Source: Candidatus Binatia bacterium
GTDB lineage: Bacteria; Desulfobacterota; Binatia; HRBIN30; BPIQ01
DNA: 64,000 bases
Reading direction: 5' to 3'
Assembly: GCA_026004195.1 (NCBI GenBank)
Contig: BPIQ01000001.1
Location: 372,001-436,000, forward strand
Below, in pieces: positions 1 through 7,406 of the stretch. The notes below the pieces were generated by a model, which searched no databases, had not been told where the DNA came from, and worked only from the letters and a program-made list of their open reading frames with translations. Position numbers and translations under genes: made by a program. Numbering within the stretch: position 1 is the stretch's first letter; every line of letters starts with the position of its first letter.

Positions 1-279
1 AGCTCCGAGGTCGCTCGCGTGCGCGGAGTCACGGTACAGGAGCTCTCGGGAGAGCTCGCCGAACACTTCGGCGTCGCCTCGGGTGGGGGCCTCCTCGTCT
101 CGGCCGTGGAAGGCAGGCGACCCTTGCGGCGCGGCGACCTGATCGTGGAGGCCGAAGGACGGCCGGTCAGGAACGCGGCGGAATTCGCGAGCATGGTGGC
201 TCGCCTGGGCGAGAAGCCCGTACGACTCCTCGTCCGCAGAGGGTCGCGAACGGTACGGGTGGAGCTTCCCGGGCCGTAG
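1..279 (+). CDS. C-terminal fragment of a PDZ-domain protein (probable HtrA/DegP-type serine protease)
   Basis: The reading frame is open from the first base of the window, so the start lies outside. The visible residues form one PDZ domain. It has a GGGLLVSAV carboxylate-binding-loop-like segment, then RRGDLIVEAEGRPV, the usual 'GD-I--v-G--V' strand pair, and a final LLVRRGSRTVRVEL strand. This arrangement is standard at the C-terminus of DegP/HtrA periplasmic proteases, but the protease domain is not in the window, so the function is inferred. The linker between the first strand and the GD turn is a few residues shorter than usual. Other PDZ proteins (RseP-like, CtpA-like) remain possible. 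Confidence 0.7.
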   Translation, partial: SSEVARVRGVTVQELSGELAEHFGVASGGGLLVSAVEGRRPLRRGDLIVEAEGRPVRNAAEFASMVARLGEKPVRLLVRRGSRTVRVELPGP

Positions 280-405
280 CGTCTCGACGGCCGCACGGGG
301 AGCGTTGACTTGATCGTGCCCCTATATTAATCGGCCGGAATTACGACGGACTCGGAGCGAAACAACCTGGAGGAACGCGAGGTCGAGAGGCAGGTCGAAG
401 AGCAC

Positions 406-696
406 GTGCGCGCTATCGCGCGCCTTCTGAACAGCCTGCCGCGAGACGCGCGAGAGGAGTTACGAGACTACGCGGGGCATCTGCTTCGAGAGGAGACGGA
501 GGAAGCCGACAGGGGAGAGGGTGTAGGTCGGACGAGAGAACGGGTACGCAGCTTCAACGCCTTCGGGATCGCGATCCCCGTCGTGCTCGTCGGCGCCGTC
601 CTCATGGCGTTGTTTCCGCCGATCGGCGTACTCCTCCTGGTCGTGGGTGCGGGGCTCTTCGGTTGGGGAATCCTGGCGGCGCTCTGGGGGCGGTGA
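406..696 (+). CDS. Small membrane protein of unknown function
   Basis: About 96 residues. The N-terminal half is charged and helical (LPRDAREELRDYAGHLLREE). The C-terminal half is one long or two short hydrophobic helices separated by a PP turn (AVLMALFPPIGVLLLVVG), so it looks membrane-anchored with a cytoplasmic amphipathic head. The start is uncertain. GTG at 406 is the first conventional start, but the frame stays open back to 331 and the upstream codons read as a plausible helix (LEEREVERQVEEH), so a non-canonical upstream start is possible. It sits 31 bp before the Rieske gene and is probably co-transcribed with it. No family recognised. Confidence 0.6.
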   Translation: MRAIARLLNSLPRDAREELRDYAGHLLREETEEADRGEGVGRTRERVRSFNAFGIAIPVVLVGAVLMALFPPIGVLLLVVGAGLFGWGILAALWGR

Positions 697-727
697 CCGA
701 GCTTGCAAGTCGAGCGAGGCAAGCGGA

Positions 728-1321
728 ATGGCGAAAAAGCAGTTGAGCGCCGAGGAGCTCGCGGAGCTCCAGAAAAGGCGCCGGGAAGAACAGGAACGCG
801 AACGCGCGAAGCGTCTTCGCGAACACGCCCGGCGGCCGAGCCTCTGGTCCCGGCGTGACTTCTTCGGACGCCTCGGCTGGGGAGGGTTCGGTGTCTTTTC
901 GGGCCTCGCGCTCCTGAGCGCCATTCGCTCGGCGTTTCCCAGGGTACTCTTCACTCCGCCGGCCACCTTCAAGGCGGGCTTTCCGAGCGACTATGCGGTC
1001 GGAGAAGTCAGCGAACGCTTCAAGAAGGAGTACCGGGTCTGGATCGTGCGAGAGCCCGACGGCTTCTACGCGCTCTTCGCGAAATGCACGCACCTGGGTT
1101 GCACGCCGAGGTGGCTGCCGGTCGAGCAGAAATTCAAGTGTCCTTGTCACGGGAGCGGATTCCGGAAATCCGGAATCAACTTCGAGGGACCGGCGCCCCG
1201 GGCCCTCGAGCGCTTCCGCATCACGCTGGCCGACGACGGACAGATCCTGATCGACCGGAGCGTCAAGTACCTCTACGAAAAAGGGGAGTGGGACCGGCCG
1301 GGAGCCTTTCTCCGAGTCTGA
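728..1321 (+). CDS. Rieske iron-sulphur protein of a cytochrome bc/b6f-type complex
   Basis: About 197 residues, starting at ATG 728. Residues 1-40 are charged and helical. A twin-arginine motif (SRRDFFGRLG, 41-50) then precedes a hydrophobic helix (51-68), so this is a Tat-exported, membrane-anchored protein. The Rieske boxes are complete: CTHLGC at 120-125 and CPCHGS at 138-143. These give cluster ligands C120, H122, C138 and H141 and a disulphide pair C125-C140. The C-terminal extension (SVKYLYEKGEWDRPG) is typical of bc complexes with split cytochrome b. It would take electrons from quinol and pass them to a cytochrome c, here probably the octahaem protein four genes downstream. First gene of a tight respiratory operon. 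Confidence 0.93.
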   Translation: MAKKQLSAEELAELQKRRREEQERERAKRLREHARRPSLWSRRDFFGRLGWGGFGVFSGLALLSAIRSAFPRVLFTPPATFKAGFPSDYAVGEVSERFKKEYRVWIVREPDGFYALFAKCTHLGCTPRWLPVEQKFKCPCHGSGFRKSGINFEGPAPRALERFRITLADDGQILIDRSVKYLYEKGEWDRPGAFLRV

Positions 1322-1349
1322 GTTTCGTCCACCGGGAGTCGAGAAAGCC

Positions 1350-2120
1350 ATGAGTCGTTGGGAAGAGTTCAAGCGGCAGATCACGGAATCGCAGGTCTGG
1401 CAGTCCATCTTTCGCCACGGCTACGACGACACCCCGCGGAACCGGGTTCTCATGGTGTCGGGGAACGTGTGGCTGCACCTCCACCCCTCGAAGGTCCGCC
1501 GCCACGCGGTACGCCTGCGCTTCACCTGGTGCATGGGCGGCATCACGTTTCTCATGTTTCTCGTGACGGTCGTCACGGGCATCTACCTCATGTTCTACTA
1601 CCGCCCTACGGCCGAGTACGCCTACGCGGACATGAAATACCTCGAGTTCGACATGCCGTTCGGCATGCTCATGCGGAACATGCACCGATGGGCCGCTCAC
1701 GGGATGGTCATCGCCGTGTGGCTCCACATGTTCCGCGTGTTTCTGACCGGTTCCTACAAGCCGCCGCGGGAGTTCAACTGGGTCGTCGGCGTGATTCTGC
1801 TCGTCCTCACGCTCCTTCTGAGCTTCACGGGATACCTGCTGCCCTGGGATCAGCTTTCCATCTGGGCCGTCACCGTGGGCTCGAACATGGGAGCCGCGAC
1901 GCCGCTTCTGGGACACCAGGGGCCCTTCCACGAGTTCTTCGGGGTCAACCCCATCTACGACGCGCGCGCCTTCCTCTTCGGCGGAGGAGAGATCGGGTCC
2001 CACACGCTCCTGCGGTTCTACATCCTCCACTGTATTTTCATCCCGCTCGTGGCGAGCCTTTTCATGGCCGTCCACTTCTGGCGTATCCGCCGCGACGGCT
2101 TCTCGGGGCCGCCGCTCTGA
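1350..2120 (+). CDS. Cytochrome b6-like subunit (N-terminal half of split cytochrome b)
   Basis: 256 residues with four predicted membrane helices. Both haem-ligand pairs are present: H112/H126 in helix B (13 residues between) and H227/H242 in helix D (14 between). The 13/14 spacing is that of b6-type and Bacillus-type proteins. The GYLLPWDQ segment (161-168) is the conserved quinol-site loop after helix C. It is the quinol-oxidising core of the complex and works with the Rieske protein upstream and the subunit IV-like gene downstream. The N-terminus carries a 50-residue soluble extension. The split from subunit IV, with a tiny ORF between the halves, is notable. Confidence 0.93.
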   Translation: MSRWEEFKRQITESQVWQSIFRHGYDDTPRNRVLMVSGNVWLHLHPSKVRRHAVRLRFTWCMGGITFLMFLVTVVTGIYLMFYYRPTAEYAYADMKYLEFDMPFGMLMRNMHRWAAHGMVIAVWLHMFRVFLTGSYKPPREFNWVVGVILLVLTLLLSFTGYLLPWDQLSIWAVTVGSNMGAATPLLGHQGPFHEFFGVNPIYDARAFLFGGGEIGSHTLLRFYILHCIFIPLVASLFMAVHFWRIRRDGFSGPPL

Positions 2121-2170
2121 GCGGAGGACGAAACCGCCCGAGGTGACACGCGACGAGGAGGGAACGCCCG

Positions 2171-2257
2171 ATGCGAGTTCTGATGGCACCGCTCGTCATG
2201 GCGCTCATCATCTGGCTGCTCTACGTTCTCGCGCGGCCGAGGAAGAGCGATGGCTGA
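2171..2257 (+). CDS. 28-residue single-helix membrane peptide between the cytochrome b halves
   Basis: Too short for routine gene calling. ATG at 2171 is preceded by a strong Shine-Dalgarno (GAGGAGGG at 2155-2162, nine bases from the start). The peptide is one hydrophobic helix (VLMAPLVMALIIWLLYVLA) ending in a positive tail, RPRKSDG. Its stop overlaps the start of the next gene (ATGGCTGA, 2250-2257), so translation of the subunit IV-like gene is probably coupled to it. By position and size it resembles the single-helix small subunits of b6f complexes (PetG/PetL/PetM/PetN), but no sequence relationship can be claimed. Confidence 0.55.
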   Translation: MRVLMAPLVMALIIWLLYVLARPRKSDG

Positions 2258-3053
2258 ACCGGCGAAGGTCCTCGAGCCCAGACGCGTCGAGGTCCCGTTG
2301 CGGAAGGCCACGGGGCCGGGCGACGACAAGATCCACACCTGGCCGCATCTGGTGCGGAGCGAGTTTCTCTGTGCCCTCGTCGTGCTCCTGGTCCTGATCG
2401 TCTGGTCCCTGCTCGTGGACGCCCCGCTCGAGGAGCCGGCCAACCCGACGCGCACGCCCAACCCTTCCAAGGCCCCCTGGTACTTCCTGGGCTTGCAGGA
2501 AATGCTGGTCTTTTTCGACCCCTGGCACGCCGGGGTGGTCTTGCCGACTCTCATCATCGTGGGGCTCATGGTCATCCCGTACATCGACATCAACCCCAAG
2601 GGGAACGGCTACTACACGTTCCGGGAGCGGAAAATCGAGATCCTGACGTTCTTTTTCGGCTTCCACCTCCTCTGGGTTTCTCTGATCATCATCGGCACGT
2701 TCATGCGCGGCCCGGGGTGGAACTGGTTCTGGCCGTGGGAACCCTGGGACCCCCACAAGGTCGAGGCGATGACGAACGTCGACCTGCCGTTTCTTTTCGG
2801 GATCCGGGGTTACTGGACCGGTGCCGCGTTCGGTGCGGCGGTCATCCTCGGGTACTTCGTCCTCGGGACGCTGGCCATGTACGCCGCCATCGTACGGACG
2901 AAAGGCCGGGAATTCATGGAGCGGTGGGGGATGCCGCGCTTTCTCACCACGGCCTTTTTCTTCCTCAACATGCTCGCCGTCCTGATCAAGATGCTCCTCC
3001 GGCACGCGTTCAACGTGAAGTACATCCTGGTCACGCCCTGGCTCAACGTCTGA
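2250..3053 (+). CDS. Subunit IV-like C-terminal half of split cytochrome b
   Basis: 267 residues. A soluble N-terminus is followed by a helix (about 37-56), then APWYFLGLQEM at about 75-85, the counterpart of the PEWY quinol-site loop of cytochrome b/PetD with the Glu replaced. Further helices follow at about 97-113, 132-150, 187-210 and 235-250, more than the three of PetD, so this is the long C-terminal half found in some non-cyanobacterial complexes. It completes the quinol-oxidising site together with the b6-like subunit. The start overlaps the 28-codon ORF by 8 bases. A tryptophan-rich loop (WNWFWPWEPW, about 156-165) is unusual. Confidence 0.88.
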   Translation: MAEPAKVLEPRRVEVPLRKATGPGDDKIHTWPHLVRSEFLCALVVLLVLIVWSLLVDAPLEEPANPTRTPNPSKAPWYFLGLQEMLVFFDPWHAGVVLPTLIIVGLMVIPYIDINPKGNGYYTFRERKIEILTFFFGFHLLWVSLIIIGTFMRGPGWNWFWPWEPWDPHKVEAMTNVDLPFLFGIRGYWTGAAFGAAVILGYFVLGTLAMYAAIVRTKGREFMERWGMPRFLTTAFFFLNMLAVLIKMLLRHAFNVKYILVTPWLNV

Positions 3054-3075
3054 GCCGGTGGGATTTCCGAGCCCG

Positions 3076-3249
3076 ATGCTGTTCTACCTGGCCAAGCTGA
3101 TCCAGGCCGTCGGTTGTGCCGACGTGGGATACGCTCTTTTTCTCGGCCTTTCCGACCCCGAGCGGCTGGGACTCGAGTATCGTCTCGCCTTTCTCGGAGT
3201 CGCGATTTTCTACGCGGGGCGCCTCCTGGAAAGGCGCGTTTCCGCCTAG
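3076..3249 (+). CDS. Small two-helix membrane protein of the respiratory cluster
   Basis: 57 residues from ATG 3076; an in-frame GTG at 3058 would add six. Two hydrophobic segments (LFYLAKLIQAVGCADVGYALFLG and YRLAFLGVAIFYAGRLL) are joined by a short acidic loop (SDPERLGLE). It lies between the cytochrome b C-terminal half and the octahaem cytochrome with short gaps on both sides, so it is probably translated with them and may be an accessory subunit of the complex. No family recognised. Confidence 0.55.
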   Translation: MLFYLAKLIQAVGCADVGYALFLGLSDPERLGLEYRLAFLGVAIFYAGRLLERRVSA

Positions 3250-3264
3250 GAGGTCCGGAACCGA

Positions 3265-5961
3265 ATGGCTCGCACCCCCCTCCTGGAAGAAGAACGGCGC
3301 TCCTACAGCGCGCTCTTCGTGTTCCTGGTCGGGCTCCTGATCGCGGGAGCCGTGTGGGCGATCTGGGACGACAACATTTCGCGGAGGCCGTGGAAGAAAT
3401 ACCAGACCGAGTTCTACGTCGAGCAAGCGGAGAAAATCCGGCAGCAGATTCGCGCCGAAGAGGAGCGGCTCTCGAAGATCCCGGAATACGTGGAACTCCG
3501 AAAGAGCCTGCGAGAAGCGGAAGCTCGGCTCGAGAATCCGGAAACGAAGAGAAAAATCCGGGAACTCGAGCGAAAGCTCGCCGCGGCGAAGCTCGACACG
3601 CAGGAGTGGGATCTCAATTTGCGGATCGTGAAAAGCCGGATCGAAGAAGCCTGGTACGAGTACGATCACGCGGTTCTCACGGGCCACGGGGTGGAAGAAG
3701 CGAAGGCGGAGCTGGAACGACTCGAGCGCGAGAGAGAAGACACCGAGCGGCGCTACGAAGCCGCACAGGCGGAGCAAAAGCGCCTGGAGAAGGAGCTCGG
3801 GGAAGTACGGGGTCCCATCGAAGAACTGCGGCGCAAGATCCGGGACTTCGAAAGACAAAAGGAGCTGCTCGAACAGCGTCTGGGCGGGGTGCGGCTCGTT
3901 CTGGGGCCCTTCGAGTTCCCGAAAATCCCGAAGATCGAGCAGGTGGTGCTCGCCGAGTTCGACCGGGGAAACTTCGACACCCCGCTCAACCGGGTCGACC
4001 GCTGCCACTCCTGCCACATCGCCATCACGAAGGCCGGATTCGAGAACGAACCGCATCCCCTGCGGACGCATCCCCACATCGATCCTCTCCTGCGGAAGCA
4101 CCCGATCGAAAAGTTCGGCTGCACCCCCTGCCACGCGGGCCAGGGGCCCGCGGTGAACTCGCCGGAGCAAGCCCACGGTGAGGTGCGCTTCTGGGATTAC
4201 CCGCTCCTCCGGGGGGAAAAAGTGCAGTCGAGCTGCCTTCGCTGCCACGTCGACACGCGCCACCTCCCCCATGCCGAGACAGCGGCGAAAGGGCAGGTTC
4301 TCTTCGAGGAGCTCGGCTGCCACAACTGCCACCTGACCGAGGGGTACGAGAACTTCGGGAAGGTGGGTCCTTACCTCCGGCGCATCGGAGCCAAAGTCGA
4401 CCCGGACTGGCTCGTGCGCTGGGTCGAGAACCCTCACGACTACCGGCCGCGGACCAGGATGCCGAACTTCGAGTTCGGGCGAAAAGAAGCCGTCGCGATC
4501 GCGGCCTACCTGCTCGATTCCAGCAAGGAAGAAAGTCGCGCCTGGCTCGAGAGCCACCCCGAGCCCTCCGGGGTCGACCCCGAAGACCCCGACCTCGTGG
4601 CGCGCGGAAAGGAACTCGTCGACTCGCTCGGCTGCCGAGGCTGCCACGGGCTCGCGCCCGACGAGTCCCCCGCGCTTCTCGGCGAGAGCAAGGACATCGC
4701 ACCGAACCTCTCCCGCATCGCCGAGAAGACGAGCGGCCGCTGGCTCTACCACTGGCTTCGGAACCCGAGGGATTACTCGCCCGTCTCCCGCATGCCGAGC
4801 CTCCGGCTCTCGGACGAAGAAGCACGCGCCGTCGCGTCCTATCTGCTCACGCTCGGGCGGAAGCCACGCCCCGGAGTTTCCCCGGCGGAGCTGCGGGACC
4901 CGGAGACGATCCGGGAGGGCGAACGGCTCGTCCGCAAGTACGGGTGCGCGGGCTGCCACGACATCGTGGGAATGGAAAAAGAGAGCCGGATCGGCGTCGA
5001 GCTCTCCACGTTCGCGTCCAAGCCGCTCGAAGAGCTTTTCTTCGGTTACCGGAAGGACATCCCGCGGACCTGGGACGACTGGACGTACCACAAGCTCGAG
5101 AACCCGCGGACCTACGCCACCGACCGCGTCGAGCAGCTCATGCCGAACTTCCACCTGACGGACGGGGAGATCCGGGCGCTCCGGGTTTTTCTCGCGAGCC
5201 GGGTGGACAGCCATATCCCAGAGAAGTATCTCGCCCATGCGACACCCCGGATGCAGAAGATTCTCAAGGGGCGGAGACTCGTCGCTCGCTACAACTGCGT
5301 CGGCTGCCACGTGATCGAAGGCGAGGGGGGAGCCATCCGCCGCCTCTACGAAAACGAGCCCAACATGGCGCCGCCCGTGCTCACGGGCGAAGGAGCCAAA
5401 GTGCAAGCCGAGTGGCTCTTCGCCTTCCTGAAGGAGCCCGTCCCGATCCGCCCGTGGCTCCGCGTCCGGATGCCGACCTTCCACTTCTCGGACGAGGAGG
5501 CCACGGCGCTGGTCGAATACTTCGCGGCACTCGACGGGATCGACGTTCCCTTCGCCCACATGGCCGAATCGGAAATTTCGCCGGACATGGTCGAAGCCGG
5601 GAAGCTTCTGGCCTCGGAGGAGTATTTCTCCTGCTTCTCGTGCCACATGCAGGGAGACCGCACTCCGGAAGGCTCGCCGGAGGAGTGGGCTCCGGATCTG
5701 GCGATGGCCCGGGAACGGCTGCGTCCGGACTGGATCCCGCGCTGGCTCGAAGACCCGCAAGCCCTGCAGCCGGGCACGAAAATGCCTTCTTTCTACCCCG
5801 GAGGCCCGGAGGACGTTCTCGGAGGCGACGAACAGAAACAGAGGGAAGCTCTCCGAGACTACCTCTGGGAGCTCGGGCGAGAGGCTCGCCTCGCGGCCGT
5901 AGGCTCGACCCAAGGTGGACCGGAAGCTAAGAATAGCACCGAAGGAGGTGAAGAAGGATGA
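3265..5961 (+). CDS. Membrane-anchored coiled-coil octahaem cytochrome c
   Basis: 898 residues. A single N-terminal helix (about 16-35) anchors a periplasmic protein. Residues about 50-220 are an extremely charged, heptad-like coiled coil rich in E, R and K. Eight CxxCH haem motifs follow: C247 (CHSCH), C286 (CTPCH), C324 (CLRCH), C352 (CHNCH), C457 (CRGCH), C561 (CAGCH), C678 (CVGCH) and C790 (CFSCH). The first three are closely spaced. The last five each head a class I-like cytochrome c domain with a distal M in 'RMP-' or 'LMPNF' segments. It probably carries electrons from the Rieske protein to the oxidase. The stop overlaps the cupredoxin start (ATGA). The partner assignment rests on gene order only. 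Confidence 0.85.
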   Translation: MARTPLLEEERRSYSALFVFLVGLLIAGAVWAIWDDNISRRPWKKYQTEFYVEQAEKIRQQIRAEEERLSKIPEYVELRKSLREAEARLENPETKRKIRELERKLAAAKLDTQEWDLNLRIVKSRIEEAWYEYDHAVLTGHGVEEAKAELERLEREREDTERRYEAAQAEQKRLEKELGEVRGPIEELRRKIRDFERQKELLEQRLGGVRLVLGPFEFPKIPKIEQVVLAEFDRGNFDTPLNRVDRCHSCHIAITKAGFENEPHPLRTHPHIDPLLRKHPIEKFGCTPCHAGQGPAVNSPEQAHGEVRFWDYPLLRGEKVQSSCLRCHVDTRHLPHAETAAKGQVLFEELGCHNCHLTEGYENFGKVGPYLRRIGAKVDPDWLVRWVENPHDYRPRTRMPNFEFGRKEAVAIAAYLLDSSKEESRAWLESHPEPSGVDPEDPDLVARGKELVDSLGCRGCHGLAPDESPALLGESKDIAPNLSRIAEKTSGRWLYHWLRNPRDYSPVSRMPSLRLSDEEARAVASYLLTLGRKPRPGVSPAELRDPETIREGERLVRKYGCAGCHDIVGMEKESRIGVELSTFASKPLEELFFGYRKDIPRTWDDWTYHKLENPRTYATDRVEQLMPNFHLTDGEIRALRVFLASRVDSHIPEKYLAHATPRMQKILKGRRLVARYNCVGCHVIEGEGGAIRRLYENEPNMAPPVLTGEGAKVQAEWLFAFLKEPVPIRPWLRVRMPTFHFSDEEATALVEYFAALDGIDVPFAHMAESEISPDMVEAGKLLASEEYFSCFSCHMQGDRTPEGSPEEWAPDLAMARERLRPDWIPRWLEDPQALQPGTKMPSFYPGGPEDVLGGDEQKQREALRDYLWELGREARLAAVGSTQGGPEAKNSTEGGEEG

Positions 5962-6674
5962 AACGGTTGCGCCGAATCGTCGTCGGAATCGCGAGCCTGG
6001 GTGTCGCCGTGGCGGTCGCCTGGGCCTACCAGTCGGGAAACGTGGCAAACGGCGGGAAGATCACGGGTAGCGTGATCTACAAGGGGAAGGCCCCCGAGCC
6101 CAAGCCGCTCGAGGTCACCAAGGACACGGCGGTGTGCGGGAAAGAAAAGCACTTCGACGAAAGCCTGCTCGTCGGCCCGGGCGGCGGCCTCCAGAACGCG
6201 GTCGTTTCGCTCGTGGGGATCTCGCAAGGAAAGGCCTTTTCACCCGAGAAGAGGGTCCTCCGGCAGAAAGGGTGCCGTTACATCCCGCACGTCTTCCTCG
6301 TCCCCGCCGGGGTCGAGTTCGACATCACGAACGAAGACGGTGTCCTCCACAACATCCACACCTACAGCAAGAAGAACCCTCCCGTGAACCGAGCCCAGCC
6401 GAAGTTCAAGAAAGTGATCCAGGAAAAGTTCACCGAGCCCGAGATCTTCGAGGTCCGCTGCGACGCCCACGGCTGGATGGGAGCCTGGATCGTGGTCCAG
6501 GACCACCCCTACTACGCGGTGACGGGCCCGGACGGGAAGTTCGAGCTCGCCGACGTGCCGCCCGGGGAATACGAAATCCGCGTCTGGCACGAGAAACTCG
6601 GCGAACAGACGCAGAAAGTGACGGTTCCCGCCGGCGGGGAAGCCTCCGTGCAGTTCTCGTTCGCCGCGGGTTGA
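5958..6674 (+). CDS. Exported cupredoxin-like protein with a carboxypeptidase-regulatory-like domain
   Basis: 238 residues with a signal peptide (KRLRRIVVGIASLGVAVAVAWA). The middle region is a plastocyanin-type fold with a type 1 copper site: H131 after NEDGVL, then C168, H171 and M174 in RCDAHGWMG. The C-terminal 50 residues (GPDGKFELADVPPGEYEIRVWH) form a carboxypeptidase-regulatory-like beta sandwich. Similar proteins are often labelled methylamine utilisation proteins. Its place between the octahaem cytochrome and oxidase subunit II suggests an electron carrier or copper donor to CuA; that role is inferred. Preceded by a good ribosome site (GAAGGAGGTG). Confidence 0.8.
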   Translation: MKRLRRIVVGIASLGVAVAVAWAYQSGNVANGGKITGSVIYKGKAPEPKPLEVTKDTAVCGKEKHFDESLLVGPGGGLQNAVVSLVGISQGKAFSPEKRVLRQKGCRYIPHVFLVPAGVEFDITNEDGVLHNIHTYSKKNPPVNRAQPKFKKVIQEKFTEPEIFEVRCDAHGWMGAWIVVQDHPYYAVTGPDGKFELADVPPGEYEIRVWHEKLGEQTQKVTVPAGGEASVQFSFAAG

Positions 6675-6700
6675 CCAGCGGGACGTCAAGGAACCCCGAG

Positions 6701-7402
6701 ATGCTCCGCTGGCTGCCGGAGAACGTCTCCACCTACGGGGAGAAAATCGACGGGATTTTCTACCTCATCTACTACATCACGGGAGCGACGTTCGTCCTCG
6801 TCACCGCCCTCCTCGTCGCCTTTCTCGTGCTCTACCGGCACAGACCGGGTCGGAAAGCCGTCTACACGCACGGCAACACGGCGCTCGAGATCACGTGGAC
6901 CATCGTGCCGGCCGTGATCATGGTCGTCCTCGGGCTCGTGAGCAAAGCTCGCTGGGACGAGGTCAAGGTCGACATCCCCCGGGGCGACATCCAGGTCCGC
7001 GTGACCGGAAAGCAGTTCAACTGGGAAATCCTCTATCCCGGGCCCGACGGAAAATTCGACACCGAGGACGACCTCCAGATCGACAACGACCTGCACGTGC
7101 CCGTGGGGAAGGTCGTACGCGTGGCCCTGCGTTCGAAGGACGTGATCCACAGCTTTTTCCTGCCGCACCTCCGCCTCAAGCAGGACACCGTTCCGGGCCG
7201 GGAGATCCTCACCTGGTTCGAAGCCACGAAACCCGGGACGTACGAAATCCCCTGTGCCGAACTCTGCGGCTTCGGCCACTCGGGCATGAAGGGAACGCTC
7301 TACGTCCACACGCCGGAAGATTACGCGCGGTGGGTCGCCGAAAAGTGGCCCGCGCAGCAAGCCAGGCTCGGCACGAAATCCGAAGCGGAAGCGAGGGGGT
7401 GA
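6701..7402 (+). CDS. coxB: Cytochrome c oxidase subunit II
   Basis: 233 residues. Two N-terminal membrane helices (about 20-45 and 60-80) are followed by a periplasmic cupredoxin domain. The CuA ligands are complete: H150, C185, E187, C189, H193 and M196, in the CAELCGFGHSGM motif. An insertion, GPDGKFDTEDD, near residue 110 is seen in several bacterial subunit II proteins. No fused cytochrome c domain is present, so this is an aa3-type rather than caa3-type subunit and depends on a separate donor. It receives electrons and passes them to haem a in subunit I. The subunit I gene starts four bases after the stop. Confidence 0.95.
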   Translation: MLRWLPENVSTYGEKIDGIFYLIYYITGATFVLVTALLVAFLVLYRHRPGRKAVYTHGNTALEITWTIVPAVIMVVLGLVSKARWDEVKVDIPRGDIQVRVTGKQFNWEILYPGPDGKFDTEDDLQIDNDLHVPVGKVVRVALRSKDVIHSFFLPHLRLKQDTVPGREILTWFEATKPGTYEIPCAELCGFGHSGMKGTLYVHTPEDYARWVAEKWPAQQARLGTKSEAEARG

Positions 7403-7406
7403 AACG

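Noticed and set aside
305-330. TTGACT...TATATT promoter before the small membrane protein
   Set aside because: The spacer is only about 12 bp, too short for sigma70. The AT-rich patch is noted, but the rest of 280-405 shows nothing firm.
3043-6048. 1001-codon open frame on the minus strand
   Set aside because: It is antisense to the octahaem cytochrome, whose eight CxxCH motifs and coiled coil are unmistakable. Long antisense frames are common in GC-rich DNA.
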